From positions 1-45,543 of the forward strand of contig JAPLOH010000037.1 of NCBI GenBank assembly GCA_026400845.1: a stretch of DNA of 45,543 bases. The letters are read 5' to 3'. Within the stretch, counting starts at the first letter, position 1; each line of letters starts with the position of its first letter. Below, piece after piece: positions 23,641-33,218 of the stretch. Position numbers and translations under genes: made by a program. This DNA comes from Alphaproteobacteria bacterium (GTDB lineage: Bacteria; Pseudomonadota; Alphaproteobacteria; Acetobacterales; Acetobacteraceae). A model generated the notes under the pieces. That model saw only the letters and a list, made by a program, of their open reading frames with translations, was not told the DNA's origin and did not search any database.

Positions 23641-26600
23641 ATGAGCGCGCGCTACCGCATCGGCTTCGACATCGGCGGCACTTTCACCGACTTCATCCTG
23701 CTCGACGCGGAGCGCCAGGATATCCGGCTGCACAAATGCCTCACCACCCCCGCCGACCCCTCGGTCGGCGCACTCGAAGGGCTCGGTGAAATCGTCGCCG
23801 CCGCCGGGCTTTCGCTCGCCGATATCGGCGATATCGTCCACGGCACCACGCTGGTCACCAACGCGCTGATCGAGCGGCGGGGCGCGAAACTCGGGCTGCT
23901 GACCACCAAGGGGTTCCGCGACATCATCGAGATGGGCACCGAGCAGCGCTACGACATCTACGACCTGTTCCTGCAATATCCCGCGCCGCTGGTCCCCCGC
24001 CGTCGCCGCCTGGAAATCCCCGAGCGGCTCGATCGCGACGGGCTCGTCGTCACCGAGATCGACCTCGACGCGGTGCGCGCCGCGGCCAAGACACTGGTGG
24101 ATGACGGGGTGGAGGCGATCGCCGTCGGCTTCCTGCATGCCTACCGCAACCCCGCCCATGAGCGTGCCGCCGGCAACGCCATCCGCGCACTTTATCCGGA
24201 CATCGCGATTTCGCTGTCGTCGGACGTGGTGGCCGAGCTGTGGGAATACCAGCGCATCGCCACCACCTGCGCCAACGCCTTCGTGCAGCCGCTGATGGAC
24301 CGCTATGTCCGCCGCCTGGAGCGCGAGCTGTGGCAGCGCGGTTTTCGCGGGGCGCTTTATCTGATGCACTCCGCCGGCGGCCTGGTGTCGCCCGACACGG
24401 CGCGCGCCTTCCCGATCCGTCTGCTCGAATCCGGCCCCGCGGGCGGCGGTCTCGCCACCGCTTTTTTCGGCAAGCTGGCCGGCAAATCCGACGTGATTTC
24501 CTTCGACATGGGCGGCACCACCGCGAAAGCGTGCCTGATCGAGAACGGCGCGGCTTCGGTGGCGGCCGAAATGGAGGCGGCGCGCGTGCATCGCTTCAAG
24601 AAGGGCTCGGGCCTGCCGATCAAGGCGCCGGTGATCGACATGATCGAGATCGGCGCCGGGGGTGGCTCGCTGGCCTCGGTTGACGAGGTCGGTCTGCTCC
24701 GCGTCGGCCCGCATTCCGCTGGCGCCGATCCCGGCCCGGCCTGCTACGGCCGCGGCGGCACACAGCCGACGGTGACCGACGCCAACCTCGTCCTCGGCTA
24801 TTACGACCCCGGCTTCTTCCTCGGCGGCCGCATGTCGCTCGACACTGCCGCCGCGAAAGCCGCGCTCGAAAGCGTCGGCGGCAAGATCGGGCTCGATGCG
24901 GTGCAAACCGCCTGGGGCATTCATCGCGTGGTCACCGAAAGCATGGCCGCCGCCGCCCGCATCCATATCGTCGAGAAAGGCCGCGATCCGCGCGCCTACG
25001 CCATGGTCGGCTTCGGCGGCGCGGGGCCCGCCCATGCGGCGGGGGTGGCGCGCATCCTTGGCGTCGGCGAGGTGCTGATCCCGCCCGCCTCCGGCGCCGC
25101 CTCGGCCCTCGGCTTTCTCGCAGCACCCCTCTCCTTCGAGCAGGTGCAGTCCCAGCCGCTGCGCCTCGATGACCCCACGGCCGCCGAGCGGATCGACGCC
25201 GTACTGCGCGAAGTGGAGGCCGCGACGCAAGCCCGCATCACCGCCGCCGGCATCGCCGGGGCGGATGTGGTGACCGAGCGCACCGCCGACATGCGGCTGT
25301 TCGGGCAGCTCCACGAAATCAACGTCAAGCTGCCGGAGGGCGCGATCACGCCCTCCAGCATGCCCGCCATCCGCGCCGAATTCGCCCGCGCCTATGCCGA
25401 GCGCTACACCTCGGTCTACGAGGGCATGGCGGTCCAGCTGGTCTCCATCCGCATCCGCTGCCGCGGCCCGATCCCCGAGCTCACCCTCGCCCAGGCCGAA
25501 CCGGCCGCCACCGGCGCGGCGCAGAAGGGCAGCCGACGGGCCTATTTCGGTGACGGCTTCGTGGATACCCCGGTGTACGACCGCTATGCGCTCGGCGCCG
25601 GCGCGGAAATCGCCGGCCCCGCCATCATCGAGGAGCGCGAGGCGACCACCATCCTCGCGCCGGGCGACCGCATGACGGTCGATACCACCGGCACCATGCG
25701 GATCACCATCGCCATCACCGAGGCCGCCGCCGCCCGCATCACGCCCGCGACCCCGCTCGCCGAGGCGCGCGCGCTGATCGAGAGCGATCCGGTGTCGCTC
25801 GAGATCATGTGGGCGCGGCTGATCACCGTGGTGGAGGAGATGTGGCACACCATCGTGCGCACCGCCTTCTCGCTGATCGTCTCCGAGGCGCAGGATTTCG
25901 CGACCGACCTGCTGGACCCCGATGGCGAAAGCCTGGCCCATTCGCCGCGCGCCATGCCGGTCTTCAACCTCACCGTGCCCATCGCGGTGAAGGCGCTGCT
26001 GAAGAAATACCCCGCCCACACCTTGAAGCCCGGCGACGTGCTGATCACCAACGACCCCTGGCTCTGCGCCGGGCATTTGTTCGACATCGCCGTCGTCACC
26101 CCCGTGTTCCGCGATGGGCGGGTGGTGGCGTTGACCGCGACGGTCGGCCATGTCGGCGATATCGGCGGCACCAAGGATAGTTTGCGGGCGCGCGAGATCT
26201 ATGACGAGGGCTTCCAGATCCCGCCGATGAAGCTCTATTCGGCCGGTGAGCCCAACGAGACGCTGCTCACCTTGCTGCACGAGAACGTGCGCAAGGCCGA
26301 CGAGGTGCTGGGCGACCTGCACTCCTTCGTCGCCGCCAATCAGCTCGGCGCCGACCGGCTCGTCGAGTTCATGAACGACTACGGCATGCACGACCTCCGC
26401 GCGCTGGCCGCCGTGGTGCAGGATCGTTCCGAACAGGCGATGCGCGAGGCCATTCGTGCGTTGCCGGACGGCATTTATGAGAGCGAGATCCACAACAACC
26501 CGCTCGGCACCAGGCTGCGCTACCCGGTGAAGGTGACGGTCGCCGGTGACACCATCGAGGTCGACTTCGAAGGCGCGCCGCCGCAGCAGGTGCAGGGCGG

Positions 26601-27456
26601 GCTCAACTGCACCTTCACCTACACCGCGGCGCACACGACCTATCCGCTGAAATGCATCCTCTCGCCGCAGATCCGCAGCAATGCCGGCTGCTACCGGCCC
26701 TTCACGGTGAAGGCGCCCGCCGGCTCCATCCTCAACTGCGACAGGCCGGTGGCGGTGAACCTGCGCACCCGAACCGGCTGGTATATCGCCCCCAACATAT
26801 TCCGCGCGCTGTCCGAGGCGGCGCCGAACCAGGTGCAGGCGGCCACCGGCCTGCCCCATGCCGTCAACATCTACGGGCGCGACGCCGATGGCCACACCTA
26901 TGCCGACCATTTCTTCATGGGCGGCGGCCAGGGCGCCTGCTCGCGCTCCGACGGCAAGTCCGCTTTGCTCTACCCGACGTCGGCGGCCAACACGTCGATC
27001 GAGCTGATGGAAACCCGCGCCCCGGTGCTGGTGCTGGAAAAGACGCTGGTCACCGATAGCGGCGGGCCGGGCCGTCAGCGCGGCGGCATGGGGGTGCGCA
27101 CCTCCTTGCGCAAACTGCACGATGACGGGCGGCCGACCTTGTTCTCGGTCTATCCCGAAGGCGTCGGCATCGCCAACGAAGGCCTGTTCGGCGGCCGCCA
27201 CGGTGGCGGCGTGCATGGCGTGGTGCGGGATCTCGACGGCAATGTGGTGCACGATTGCGGCACCGGCGAGCTCCTCAGCATCGATCGCACCGACCGCATC
27301 GTCGAGGTGCAACTCGCCGGCGGCTCCGGCTACGGCGACCCGCAGCAGCGCCGCCGCCAATCCCTCGATGACGACGTCGCTGACGGATATGTCAGCCCGG
27401 CGGCCGCGGCCGGCGCCTATGGTGGCGGCAGCAAGCCGGCCACCGCCGCCGAGTAG
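23641..27456 (+). CDS. Fused hydantoinase A/B (5-oxoprolinase-type) protein
   Basis: This 1271-residue protein joins HyuA and HyuB in one chain, as in 5-oxoprolinase. The HyuA half (to about residue 700) has the ATP-binding motifs FDIGGTFTDF (9-18), HGTTLVTNALIERRGAK, SFDMGGTTAKACLI and a GGSLASVDEVGLLRVGP segment. The HyuB half (from about 714, DPVSLEIMWARL) includes TNDPWLCAGHLFDIAVVTPVF, GLNCTFTYTAAHTTYP and SGGPGRQRGGMGVR. Relatives hydrolyse 5-oxoproline or N-methylhydantoin, or carboxylate acetophenone or acetone, with ATP. It sits alone between two Hint-domain paralogues with no hydantoin racemase or carbamoylase nearby. The peptide-type transporters favour 5-oxoproline or a related cyclic amide (inference). 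Confidence 0.9.
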   Translation: MSARYRIGFDIGGTFTDFILLDAERQDIRLHKCLTTPADPSVGALEGLGEIVAAAGLSLADIGDIVHGTTLVTNALIERRGAKLGLLTTKGFRDIIEMGTEQRYDIYDLFLQYPAPLVPRRRRLEIPERLDRDGLVVTEIDLDAVRAAAKTLVDDGVEAIAVGFLHAYRNPAHERAAGNAIRALYPDIAISLSSDVVAELWEYQRIATTCANAFVQPLMDRYVRRLERELWQRGFRGALYLMHSAGGLVSPDTARAFPIRLLESGPAGGGLATAFFGKLAGKSDVISFDMGGTTAKACLIENGAASVAAEMEAARVHRFKKGSGLPIKAPVIDMIEIGAGGGSLASVDEVGLLRVGPHSAGADPGPACYGRGGTQPTVTDANLVLGYYDPGFFLGGRMSLDTAAAKAALESVGGKIGLDAVQTAWGIHRVVTESMAAAARIHIVEKGRDPRAYAMVGFGGAGPAHAAGVARILGVGEVLIPPASGAASALGFLAAPLSFEQVQSQPLRLDDPTAAERIDAVLREVEAATQARITAAGIAGADVVTERTADMRLFGQLHEINVKLPEGAITPSSMPAIRAEFARAYAERYTSVYEGMAVQLVSIRIRCRGPIPELTLAQAEPAATGAAQKGSRRAYFGDGFVDTPVYDRYALGAGAEIAGPAIIEEREATTILAPGDRMTVDTTGTMRITIAITEAAAARITPATPLAEARALIESDPVSLEIMWARLITVVEEMWHTIVRTAFSLIVSEAQDFATDLLDPDGESLAHSPRAMPVFNLTVPIAVKALLKKYPAHTLKPGDVLITNDPWLCAGHLFDIAVVTPVFRDGRVVALTATVGHVGDIGGTKDSLRAREIYDEGFQIPPMKLYSAGEPNETLLTLLHENVRKADEVLGDLHSFVAANQLGADRLVEFMNDYGMHDLRALAAVVQDRSEQAMREAIRALPDGIYESEIHNNPLGTRLRYPVKVTVAGDTIEVDFEGAPPQQVQGGLNCTFTYTAAHTTYPLKCILSPQIRSNAGCYRPFTVKAPAGSILNCDRPVAVNLRTRTGWYIAPNIFRALSEAAPNQVQAATGLPHAVNIYGRDADGHTYADHFFMGGGQGACSRSDGKSALLYPTSAANTSIELMETRAPVLVLEKTLVTDSGGPGRQRGGMGVRTSLRKLHDDGRPTLFSVYPEGVGIANEGLFGGRHGGGVHGVVRDLDGNVVHDCGTGELLSIDRTDRIVEVQLAGGSGYGDPQQRRRQSLDDDVADGYVSPAAAAGAYGGGSKPATAAE

Positions 27457-27655
27457 CGAACACATCCGCGTGGGGAAGGGTCATCTCTCCATAGTTTAAT
27501 CGCCGGTTATGCCGCCGGCGCGGCTGAGTGCGGCATTCTCTGGTGGGCGTGGCCACGAGGCTACGGCATCGTATCGCGCATGGCGTGCGACAACCCGTGG
27601 GCTGCGCCATTTTTCGCCGCCAGGCCGCCCAACGATAGGGACCAACAGAGCAACG

Positions 27656-29644
27656 ATGCCGACGACTTTCGCCCTGCCAACCTACAGCACGATCTACGCC
27701 TTCGGCGGCAGCCAATCGGATGCCGGCAATACCTCGATCCTCAGCTCCGGCGGCAGGCCGACCTCGCCGCCCTATTTTGCGGAGACCTACGCCGTGCCGG
27801 GAAGCGCGCCGGTTACCGCGAGCGTCTACAGCAACGGGCCGACCTGGGTGCAGGACCTTTCGATCAGCCTCGGGCTCGGGGTGCTGGCGCCGAGCCTTGC
27901 CGGCGGAACGGATTTCGCGTACGGCGGCGCCACCACCGGCCCGACCCCGCAAAACCCGGGGCGCAACGCCCATTCGCTGCCGCAACAGATCGCGGATTTC
28001 CAGGTCGCCATCCCGAACCCCTCGGCAAGCGCGCTCTACACCATCAGTATCGGCGTGAACGATGTCACCGCGCTGATCGGCAACCCGTTGCTGTCGCAAA
28101 CGGCGATCCGCAACGGCATCACTGCGTCGGTCAACAACGAGTTGGCGTCGATCAACCAACTCATCGCCGGCGGTGCCAGTCACATCCTGGTCACCAACAT
28201 CCCCGATCTCGGCCTGGTCCCGTCGGTCACCGAGGGGCTTACAAATGGCACCAACACGCCGTCGGCAGCATTCGACGCCCAGGCGACAGCGGCTGCAGCC
28301 CTCTACAATTCGTTGCTGGCAACCGGCATCGCCGCCATCTCGGCAACCGGGTTCGACATCAAGATCGAGGACCTGTTCCTGCTGATCGACAATGCGTCGG
28401 CCAACCCGGCCTCGTACGGTCTGCTCGACACCACCACGACGGTATGGTCCGGTGGGGTCGGCGACCCCACCAGCGGTACGTTGATCTCGACGAACCCCTT
28501 GGTGCAGAACCAGTACCTGTTCTTCGACCACATGCACCTCACGCAAACCGGCCAACTCGCGGTCGCATCCGGCGCGCAGTCGATCCTGTCCGGCGGCGTG
28601 CAGTGCTTCGCCGAAGGCACGCGGATCGACACCAAACGGGGGCCGATCGCGGTTGAGCGTCTCTCCGCCGGAGATCTTGTCCGGCTGGCCGAGGGCGGCG
28701 AGGCGCCGGTGGTCTGGCTCGGCCATCGCACGATCGACTGTGGGCGCCATCCGCGCCCGTGGGATGTCCAGCCGGTCCGGGTGCGGGCAAATGCCTTCGC
28801 CCCCGGGCGCCCACGACGCGACATTCTGCTTTCGCCCGACCACGCGATCCGCGCCGGCGGCGGGTTGATCCCCGTCCGCTATCTGGTCAACGGCGCGAGC
28901 ATCGTCCAGGAGGCGGCCGGGCGGATCACCTACTGGCATGTTGAGCTCGCGGCCCATGCGTTCATCCTCGCCGAGGGCCTCGCCTGTGAGTCCTATCTCG
29001 ACACCGGCAACCGCGCCGCCTTCGCCAATGGCGGCATGGTGGCGCTGCACCCTGACTTCGACTCGCGGGCGGTGGCAGAGCAGATCTGGGCCGAGCGCGC
29101 CTGTGCGCCGCTGATCCGCGAGGACAACGCCCTGAACGCGGTGCGGGCCACCCTGCTGCGAAGAGTGCCGCGGCTCGGTTTCGCAGTGACCCGCGAACCG
29201 GGGCTTCATCTTATCGCCGGTGGGAGCCGCATCGCACCGAGGCTGGTGCACGGCGGGATGCACCGCTTCGCCCTGCCACCGGGCGTGACGGAGGTGATGA
29301 TCCGCTCGACCAGCGGCGTTCCGGCCGAGCACGATCCGGGCAGCCAGGACCGCAGGCGCCCCGGCGTCATGATCGCCGCGATGATCTTTCGCCGCTCCTG
29401 CCAGCGGCCTGATGTGCCGCCCGCCGGGCCGCATCTGGGGTTCAACCCCGTCGAGCATGCCGGGGCCAAGACGCGGCGCTGGACGGACGGTGCCGGCGTG
29501 GTCGCCATCCCCGAAAGCTTCGCCGGCCAGCCATGTCTGCTCGATCTCCACATCGTCGCGGTGCAGCCGAGCTGGCAGTCGGTGCCGTGCGTGAAAAGGG
29601 TTGCAACCGCCGCCCGGCGCGGCCAATTTTCCGCCCATGCCTGA
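27656..29644 (+). CDS. SGNH/GDSL hydrolase fused to a Hint domain
   Basis: Residues 1 to about 310 of this 662-residue protein form an SGNH/GDSL esterase domain: AFGGSQSDAGN (block I, with FGGS where FGDS is usual), DFAYGGATTG (block II), SIGVNDVTAL (block III) and FFDHMHLTQTGQ (block V Asp-x-x-His). A Hint domain starts at C317 (QCFAEGTRIDTKRGP) and shares LSPDHAI, LIPVRYLVNG and LAEGLACESYLDTGNRAAF with the protein at 21214. About 170 residues follow it. Such passengers may be released by self-cleavage at the cysteine. The ATG at 27656 was chosen because a longer frame adds an unrelated Arg-rich lead. The stop overlaps the Nudix start by eight bases. Confidence 0.85.
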   Translation: MPTTFALPTYSTIYAFGGSQSDAGNTSILSSGGRPTSPPYFAETYAVPGSAPVTASVYSNGPTWVQDLSISLGLGVLAPSLAGGTDFAYGGATTGPTPQNPGRNAHSLPQQIADFQVAIPNPSASALYTISIGVNDVTALIGNPLLSQTAIRNGITASVNNELASINQLIAGGASHILVTNIPDLGLVPSVTEGLTNGTNTPSAAFDAQATAAAALYNSLLATGIAAISATGFDIKIEDLFLLIDNASANPASYGLLDTTTTVWSGGVGDPTSGTLISTNPLVQNQYLFFDHMHLTQTGQLAVASGAQSILSGGVQCFAEGTRIDTKRGPIAVERLSAGDLVRLAEGGEAPVVWLGHRTIDCGRHPRPWDVQPVRVRANAFAPGRPRRDILLSPDHAIRAGGGLIPVRYLVNGASIVQEAAGRITYWHVELAAHAFILAEGLACESYLDTGNRAAFANGGMVALHPDFDSRAVAEQIWAERACAPLIREDNALNAVRATLLRRVPRLGFAVTREPGLHLIAGGSRIAPRLVHGGMHRFALPPGVTEVMIRSTSGVPAEHDPGSQDRRRPGVMIAAMIFRRSCQRPDVPPAGPHLGFNPVEHAGAKTRRWTDGAGVVAIPESFAGQPCLLDLHIVAVQPSWQSVPCVKRVATAARRGQFSAHA

Positions 29645-30191
29645 TTTCATCCGCCAGATCCCCGAGGGCGACAACCGCGAGCGGCAAGTCTGCCGCGATT
29701 GCGGCCATGTCGACTACCAGAACCCGAAAATCGTCGTCGGCGCCGTCGTCGCCCACGAAGGCCGGGTCCTGCTGTGCAAACGGGCCATCGAGCCCCGTCG
29801 CGGCTACTGGACCTTGCCGGCCGGCTACATGGAGCTCGGCGAAACCACCGAGGAGGGCGCCGCCCGCGAGGTGATGGAGGAGGCCGAAGCCACGATCACG
29901 CTGGAGGGCATGCTCGCCGTCTATTCCATCAGCCGGATCGGCCAGGTGCAACTGATTTTTCGCGCGCGTTTCGCCAATCCGGACCACCCTCACTTCGCCG
30001 CCGGGCCCGAAAGCGAGGACGTCCGCCTGTTCGCCTGGGACGAGATCCCGTGGGACGAACTCGCCTTCCCGACCGTCCGCTGGTCGCTCGACACCTGGCG
30101 GGAAAATCCCGTCGGGCCGCTCGGCGCGCCGTCCGGCAATCCGGCGGAGGACCCGCGCGGCCAGAAGCGATCGCAACCCCGGCCCGGCTGA
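29637..30191 (+). CDS. Nudix hydrolase with an N-terminal CxxC
   Basis: This 184-residue Nudix protein has the box GYMELGETTEEGAAREVMEE. The glycine near the end of the consensus (EExGU) is replaced by glutamate (EEAEA), while the catalytic Glu residues remain. Its N-terminus, IPEGDNRERQVCRDCGHVDYQNPKIVVGAVV, is typical of a Nudix subfamily that has a zinc-ribbon-like head; only one CxxC pair is present, so metal binding may be partial. Substrates are nucleoside diphosphate derivatives, identity unknown. It begins inside the end of the Hint gene and ends six bases from the convergent ftsY gene. Confidence 0.87.
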   Translation: MPDFIRQIPEGDNRERQVCRDCGHVDYQNPKIVVGAVVAHEGRVLLCKRAIEPRRGYWTLPAGYMELGETTEEGAAREVMEEAEATITLEGMLAVYSISRIGQVQLIFRARFANPDHPHFAAGPESEDVRLFAWDEIPWDELAFPTVRWSLDTWRENPVGPLGAPSGNPAEDPRGQKRSQPRPG

Positions 30192-30196
30192 TCGTT

Positions 30197-31117
30197 CTAT
30201 AACCCAACCAATCCGCGCGCAAAATCCCGCGCGTCGAACGGCCGCAGATCGCCGGCCTGCTCGCCGACCCCCACCGCGTGCACCGGCAGGGCGAACTCCT
30301 CGGCCAGCGCCACCACGATGCCGCCCCGCGCACTGCCATCGAGCTTGGTGACCACGAGCCCGGTCACGTCCACCATCTCCTTGAACACCCGCACCTGCTG
30401 CATGGCGTTCTGCCCGGTGGTGGCATCGAGCACCAACAGCACCGAGTGCGGTGCCGTCGCGTCCTGCTTCTTCAACACGCGGATGATCTTGCGCAGTTCT
30501 TCCATCAGCGCCGCCTTGTTGTGCAGCCGCCCGGCGGTATCCACCAGCAGGACATCGGAGCCGGCCGCCTGCGCCTTGGAGAGCGCGTCGAAGGCCAGCC
30601 CCGCAGCGTCGGAATTGGCGGGAGCGAAAATCACCGGGGCGCCGGTCCGTTGGCCCCAGATCTGCAACTGCTCCACAGCGGCGGCGCGGAACGTGTCGCC
30701 CGCCACCAGCATCGGCTTCAGCCCCTGCTCGCCATAGCTCTGCGCGAGCTTGCCGATCGTGGTGGTCTTGCCCGTCCCGTTCACGCCGACCACCAGCACC
30801 ACATGCGGCTTGAGCGCCCGGTCGATCTCGAGCGGCCGGGCGACCGGGGCCAGTATCGCGGCGATCTCCTCGGCCAGCGCCTGCTTGATCTCGTCCTCGC
30901 CGACCTCCTTGCCAAAGCGGGTGCGGCGGAAACTCGCGATCACCTGGCCGGCCACCGCCGTGCCAAGATCGGCGGAAATCAGCAGATCCTCCAGCTCCTC
31001 CAGCGCCGCATCATCCAGCTTGCGCTTGGTGAACACGGCGGTGATCCCGCTCGCCAGCTTCTCGGTGCTGCGCGCGAGCCCCTGCTTGAGGCGGGAGAAG
31101 AAGGCGCCAATGGCCAT
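30197..31117 (-). CDS. ftsY: Signal recognition particle receptor FtsY
   Basis: The 306-residue GTPase docks ribosome-SRP complexes at the membrane. The NG domain is complete: an N-domain helix bundle (residues 1 to about 90), the P-loop GVNGTGKTTTIGKLA, DTAGRLHNKAALMEEL, TKLDGSARGG and a terminal GVGEQAGDLRPFDARDFARGLVG. The acidic A domain of E. coli FtsY is missing, as in many alphaproteobacteria. It is the last gene of dapF-mtaB-ftsY; its start codon shares one base with the mtaB stop. Translation is therefore probably coupled to mtaB. Confidence 0.97.
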   Translation of the reverse strand: MAIGAFFSRLKQGLARSTEKLASGITAVFTKRKLDDAALEELEDLLISADLGTAVAGQVIASFRRTRFGKEVGEDEIKQALAEEIAAILAPVARPLEIDRALKPHVVLVVGVNGTGKTTTIGKLAQSYGEQGLKPMLVAGDTFRAAAVEQLQIWGQRTGAPVIFAPANSDAAGLAFDALSKAQAAGSDVLLVDTAGRLHNKAALMEELRKIIRVLKKQDATAPHSVLLVLDATTGQNAMQQVRVFKEMVDVTGLVVTKLDGSARGGIVVALAEEFALPVHAVGVGEQAGDLRPFDARDFARGLVGL

Positions 31118-32340
31118 CAGGCGGGCTCCGCGATCAGGGTGCCACCTTCGGCGCCGACGATGCGGGCGGCGAACAGCTTGCCCGGAATGCCCGCCACCTT
31201 GATGGGCGAAAAATGTTCGGTGTGCCCGCCGCTCTCGGTCTCGGCCAGCACCATGGCGAGGCTGCCGACCTGCCCGTCATGGAACCGCCGCGCCGCCCGC
31301 GCCGAGGCCGCGCGCAGCCGGGCGGCGCGCTCCTTGCGCAGCGGCTTCGGCACCGCGGGCATCCGCGCCGCCGGCGTGCCGGGCCGCTCGCTGTAGGGGA
31401 ACACGTGCAAATAGGGGATGTCGTTCGCCTCGACGAAATTCAGCGTCTCGGCGAACAGCTCCTCCGTCTCGGTCGGGAATCCCGCGATGAGGTCCGCCCC
31501 GATGGCGATCCCCGGCCGCAGCGCCCGCGCCCGGGCGATGGCGGCGGCGGCATCGGCCGCGAGATGGCGACGCTTCATGCGCTTGAGGATGAGGTCCGAG
31601 CCCGCCTGCAAGGAAAGGTGCAGATGCGGCATCACCCGCGGCTCGTTGCCGATCAGCCGCCAGATATCCTCGTCGATCTCCACCGGATCGAGCGAAGACA
31701 ACCGCAGCCGCGGCAGGTCCGGCACCAAGGCGAGCAGGCGGCGCGCCATCTGGCCGAGGCTCGGTGCGCCCGGCAAATCCGGCCCGTAGCTGGTGAGGTC
31801 CACCCCGGTCAGCACCACCTCGCGATAGCCCGAGGCGACCAGGGTCCGCACCTGCTCGACAATCGCCCCGATCGGCACCGAGCGGCTCGGCCCACGGCCA
31901 TAGGGGATGATGCAGAAGGTGCAGCGATGGTCGCAGCCCTGCTGCACCTGCACGAAGGCCCGCGTGCGGCCAACAAAATCGGTGACGAGATGGCTGGCGG
32001 TCTCGCGGATCGCCATGATGTCGGCCACCGCCGAGGGGGCATCCACCGCCCAACTCTCCGGCTTCAGCTTCTCCGCATTGCCGAGCACGCGGGTGACGCC
32101 GGGCAGGCTGGCCCAGGCATCCGGCGCGATCTGCGCCGCGCAGCCGGTCACCACGATGCGCGCCTCCGGCCGCTCCCGGTGCAGGCGGCGGATCGCCTGG
32201 CGCGCCTGCCGCTCCGCCTCGCCGGTCACGGCGCAGGTGTTGACGATCACCGTATCGGTGAGGTCGGCGGCATGGCCGCGCATCACCTCACTCTCATAGG
32301 TGTTGAGCCGGCAGCCGAAGGTGAGGATATCGACGCTCAT
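31117..32340 (-). CDS. mtaB: tRNA t6A37 methylthiotransferase MtaB
   Basis: This 407-residue radical-SAM enzyme adds a methylthio group to t6A37 of tRNA, giving ms2t6A. An N-terminal UPF0004 domain opens with [16 protein letters not shown] and [19 protein letters not shown]. The radical SAM cluster motif is [20 protein letters not shown] (CxxxCxxC), and a C-terminal TRAM-like segment ends at [14 protein letters not shown] distinguishes MtaB from MiaB and RimO. It overlaps dapF by ATGA at its start. Longer frames upstream lie antisense or inside dapF and were discarded. Confidence 0.95.
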   Translation of the reverse strand: MSVDILTFGCRLNTYESEVMRGHAADLTDTVIVNTCAVTGEAERQARQAIRRLHRERPEARIVVTGCAAQIAPDAWASLPGVTRVLGNAEKLKPESWAVDAPSAVADIMAIRETASHLVTDFVGRTRAFVQVQQGCDHRCTFCIIPYGRGPSRSVPIGAIVEQVRTLVASGYREVVLTGVDLTSYGPDLPGAPSLGQMARRLLALVPDLPRLRLSSLDPVEIDEDIWRLIGNEPRVMPHLHLSLQAGSDLILKRMKRRHLAADAAAAIARARALRPGIAIGADLIAGFPTETEELFAETLNFVEANDIPYLHVFPYSERPGTPAARMPAVPKPLRKERAARLRAASARAARRFHDGQVGSLAMVLAETESGGHTEHFSPIKVAGIPGKLFAARIVGAEGGTLIAEPA

Positions 32341-33173
32341 GCCGGGAAGGCCGACAGGTCGATCATGCCGCGAAACGCGGTCGCCACCGGCCCGGTCATC
32401 ATCACATGCCCGTCGTCGCGCCACTCCATGTCGAGCGCACCGCCATCGGCGATGATGCGGGCGCGCCGCCCGGTGAGCCCACGGCGGGCGGCATTCACGA
32501 TGGTGGCACACGCTCCAGACCCGCAGGCCAACGTCAACCCCGCACTCCGCTCCCACACCCGCAGCCGGATGCGGTCGGGCGCCAGGATGGTGGCGAACCC
32601 GATATTCGCGCGCTCAGGGAACAGCGGCGCATGCTCCAGCACCGGGCCGAGCGCCTCAACGTCGAGCGTCTCAACATCGGGCACGAAGAACGTCGCATGC
32701 GGATTGCCCATCGAGGCCCCGGCAGGGTCACGCACCGGCCCCTCCGCCAGCGGCAGATGCAGCGTGTCGGCCGCATAAGCGAGCGGAATATCCTGCCAGC
32801 CCAGCCGGGCCGGCCCCATATCCACCGTCACCGTGCCGTCCGCATTGATCACCGCCGGCAGATTGCCGGAGATCGTCTGCACCACCAGCTGCGTCCGACC
32901 GGTCTCCGCCGCATAGAGCGAGGCAACGCAACGCGTCGCATTGCCGCAGGCCCCGGCCTCGGAGCCATCGGGGTTGCGGATACGCATGAACACATCGGCG
33001 TTGGAACCAGCGGGCGGCCGCTCCATCACGATGAACTGGTCGCAGCCGATGCCGGTCCAGCGGTTGGCGATGGCGGCGGCGCGGGCCTCCGTGAGGCCAA
33101 GCTGGGCCGGCCGCTCGTCGAAGATGACGAAGTCGTTGCCGCAGCCATGCATCTTGAGGAACGGGGCTTCCAT
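32337..33173 (-). CDS. dapF: Diaminopimelate epimerase DapF
   Basis: The 278-residue enzyme interconverts LL- and meso-diaminopimelate for lysine and peptidoglycan synthesis. Both catalytic cysteines are present: [11 protein letters not shown] in the first half and [12 protein letters not shown] in the second. [15 protein letters not shown] at the start and [12 protein letters not shown] in the middle are family hallmarks. The ATG at 33173 gives [15 protein letters not shown], the usual N-terminus; an ATG at 33209 would add 12 residues. It heads the dapF-mtaB-ftsY operon. Confidence 0.95.
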   Translation of the reverse strand: MEAPFLKMHGCGNDFVIFDERPAQLGLTEARAAAIANRWTGIGCDQFIVMERPPAGSNADVFMRIRNPDGSEAGACGNATRCVASLYAAETGRTQLVVQTISGNLPAVINADGTVTVDMGPARLGWQDIPLAYAADTLHLPLAEGPVRDPAGASMGNPHATFFVPDVETLDVEALGPVLEHAPLFPERANIGFATILAPDRIRLRVWERSAGLTLACGSGACATIVNAARRGLTGRRARIIADGGALDMEWRDDGHVMMTGPVATAFRGMIDLSAFPA

Positions 33174-33218
33174 GGCCGCGTTATATGGGAGGCCCCGCTC
33201 CGTTGCCATGCAGGGCTT

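Noticed and set aside
22798-27465. A 1555-codon open frame antisense to the fused hydantoinase gene
   Set aside because: Its product is His/Gly/Arg-rich with no domain, and it is the mirror of a well-supported gene in GC-rich DNA where stops are rare on the opposite strand.
27392-29674. A 760-codon open frame antisense to the SGNH-Hint gene
   Set aside because: Low-complexity Arg/Gly/Asp composition and full overlap with a protein that shows clear SGNH and Hint motifs.
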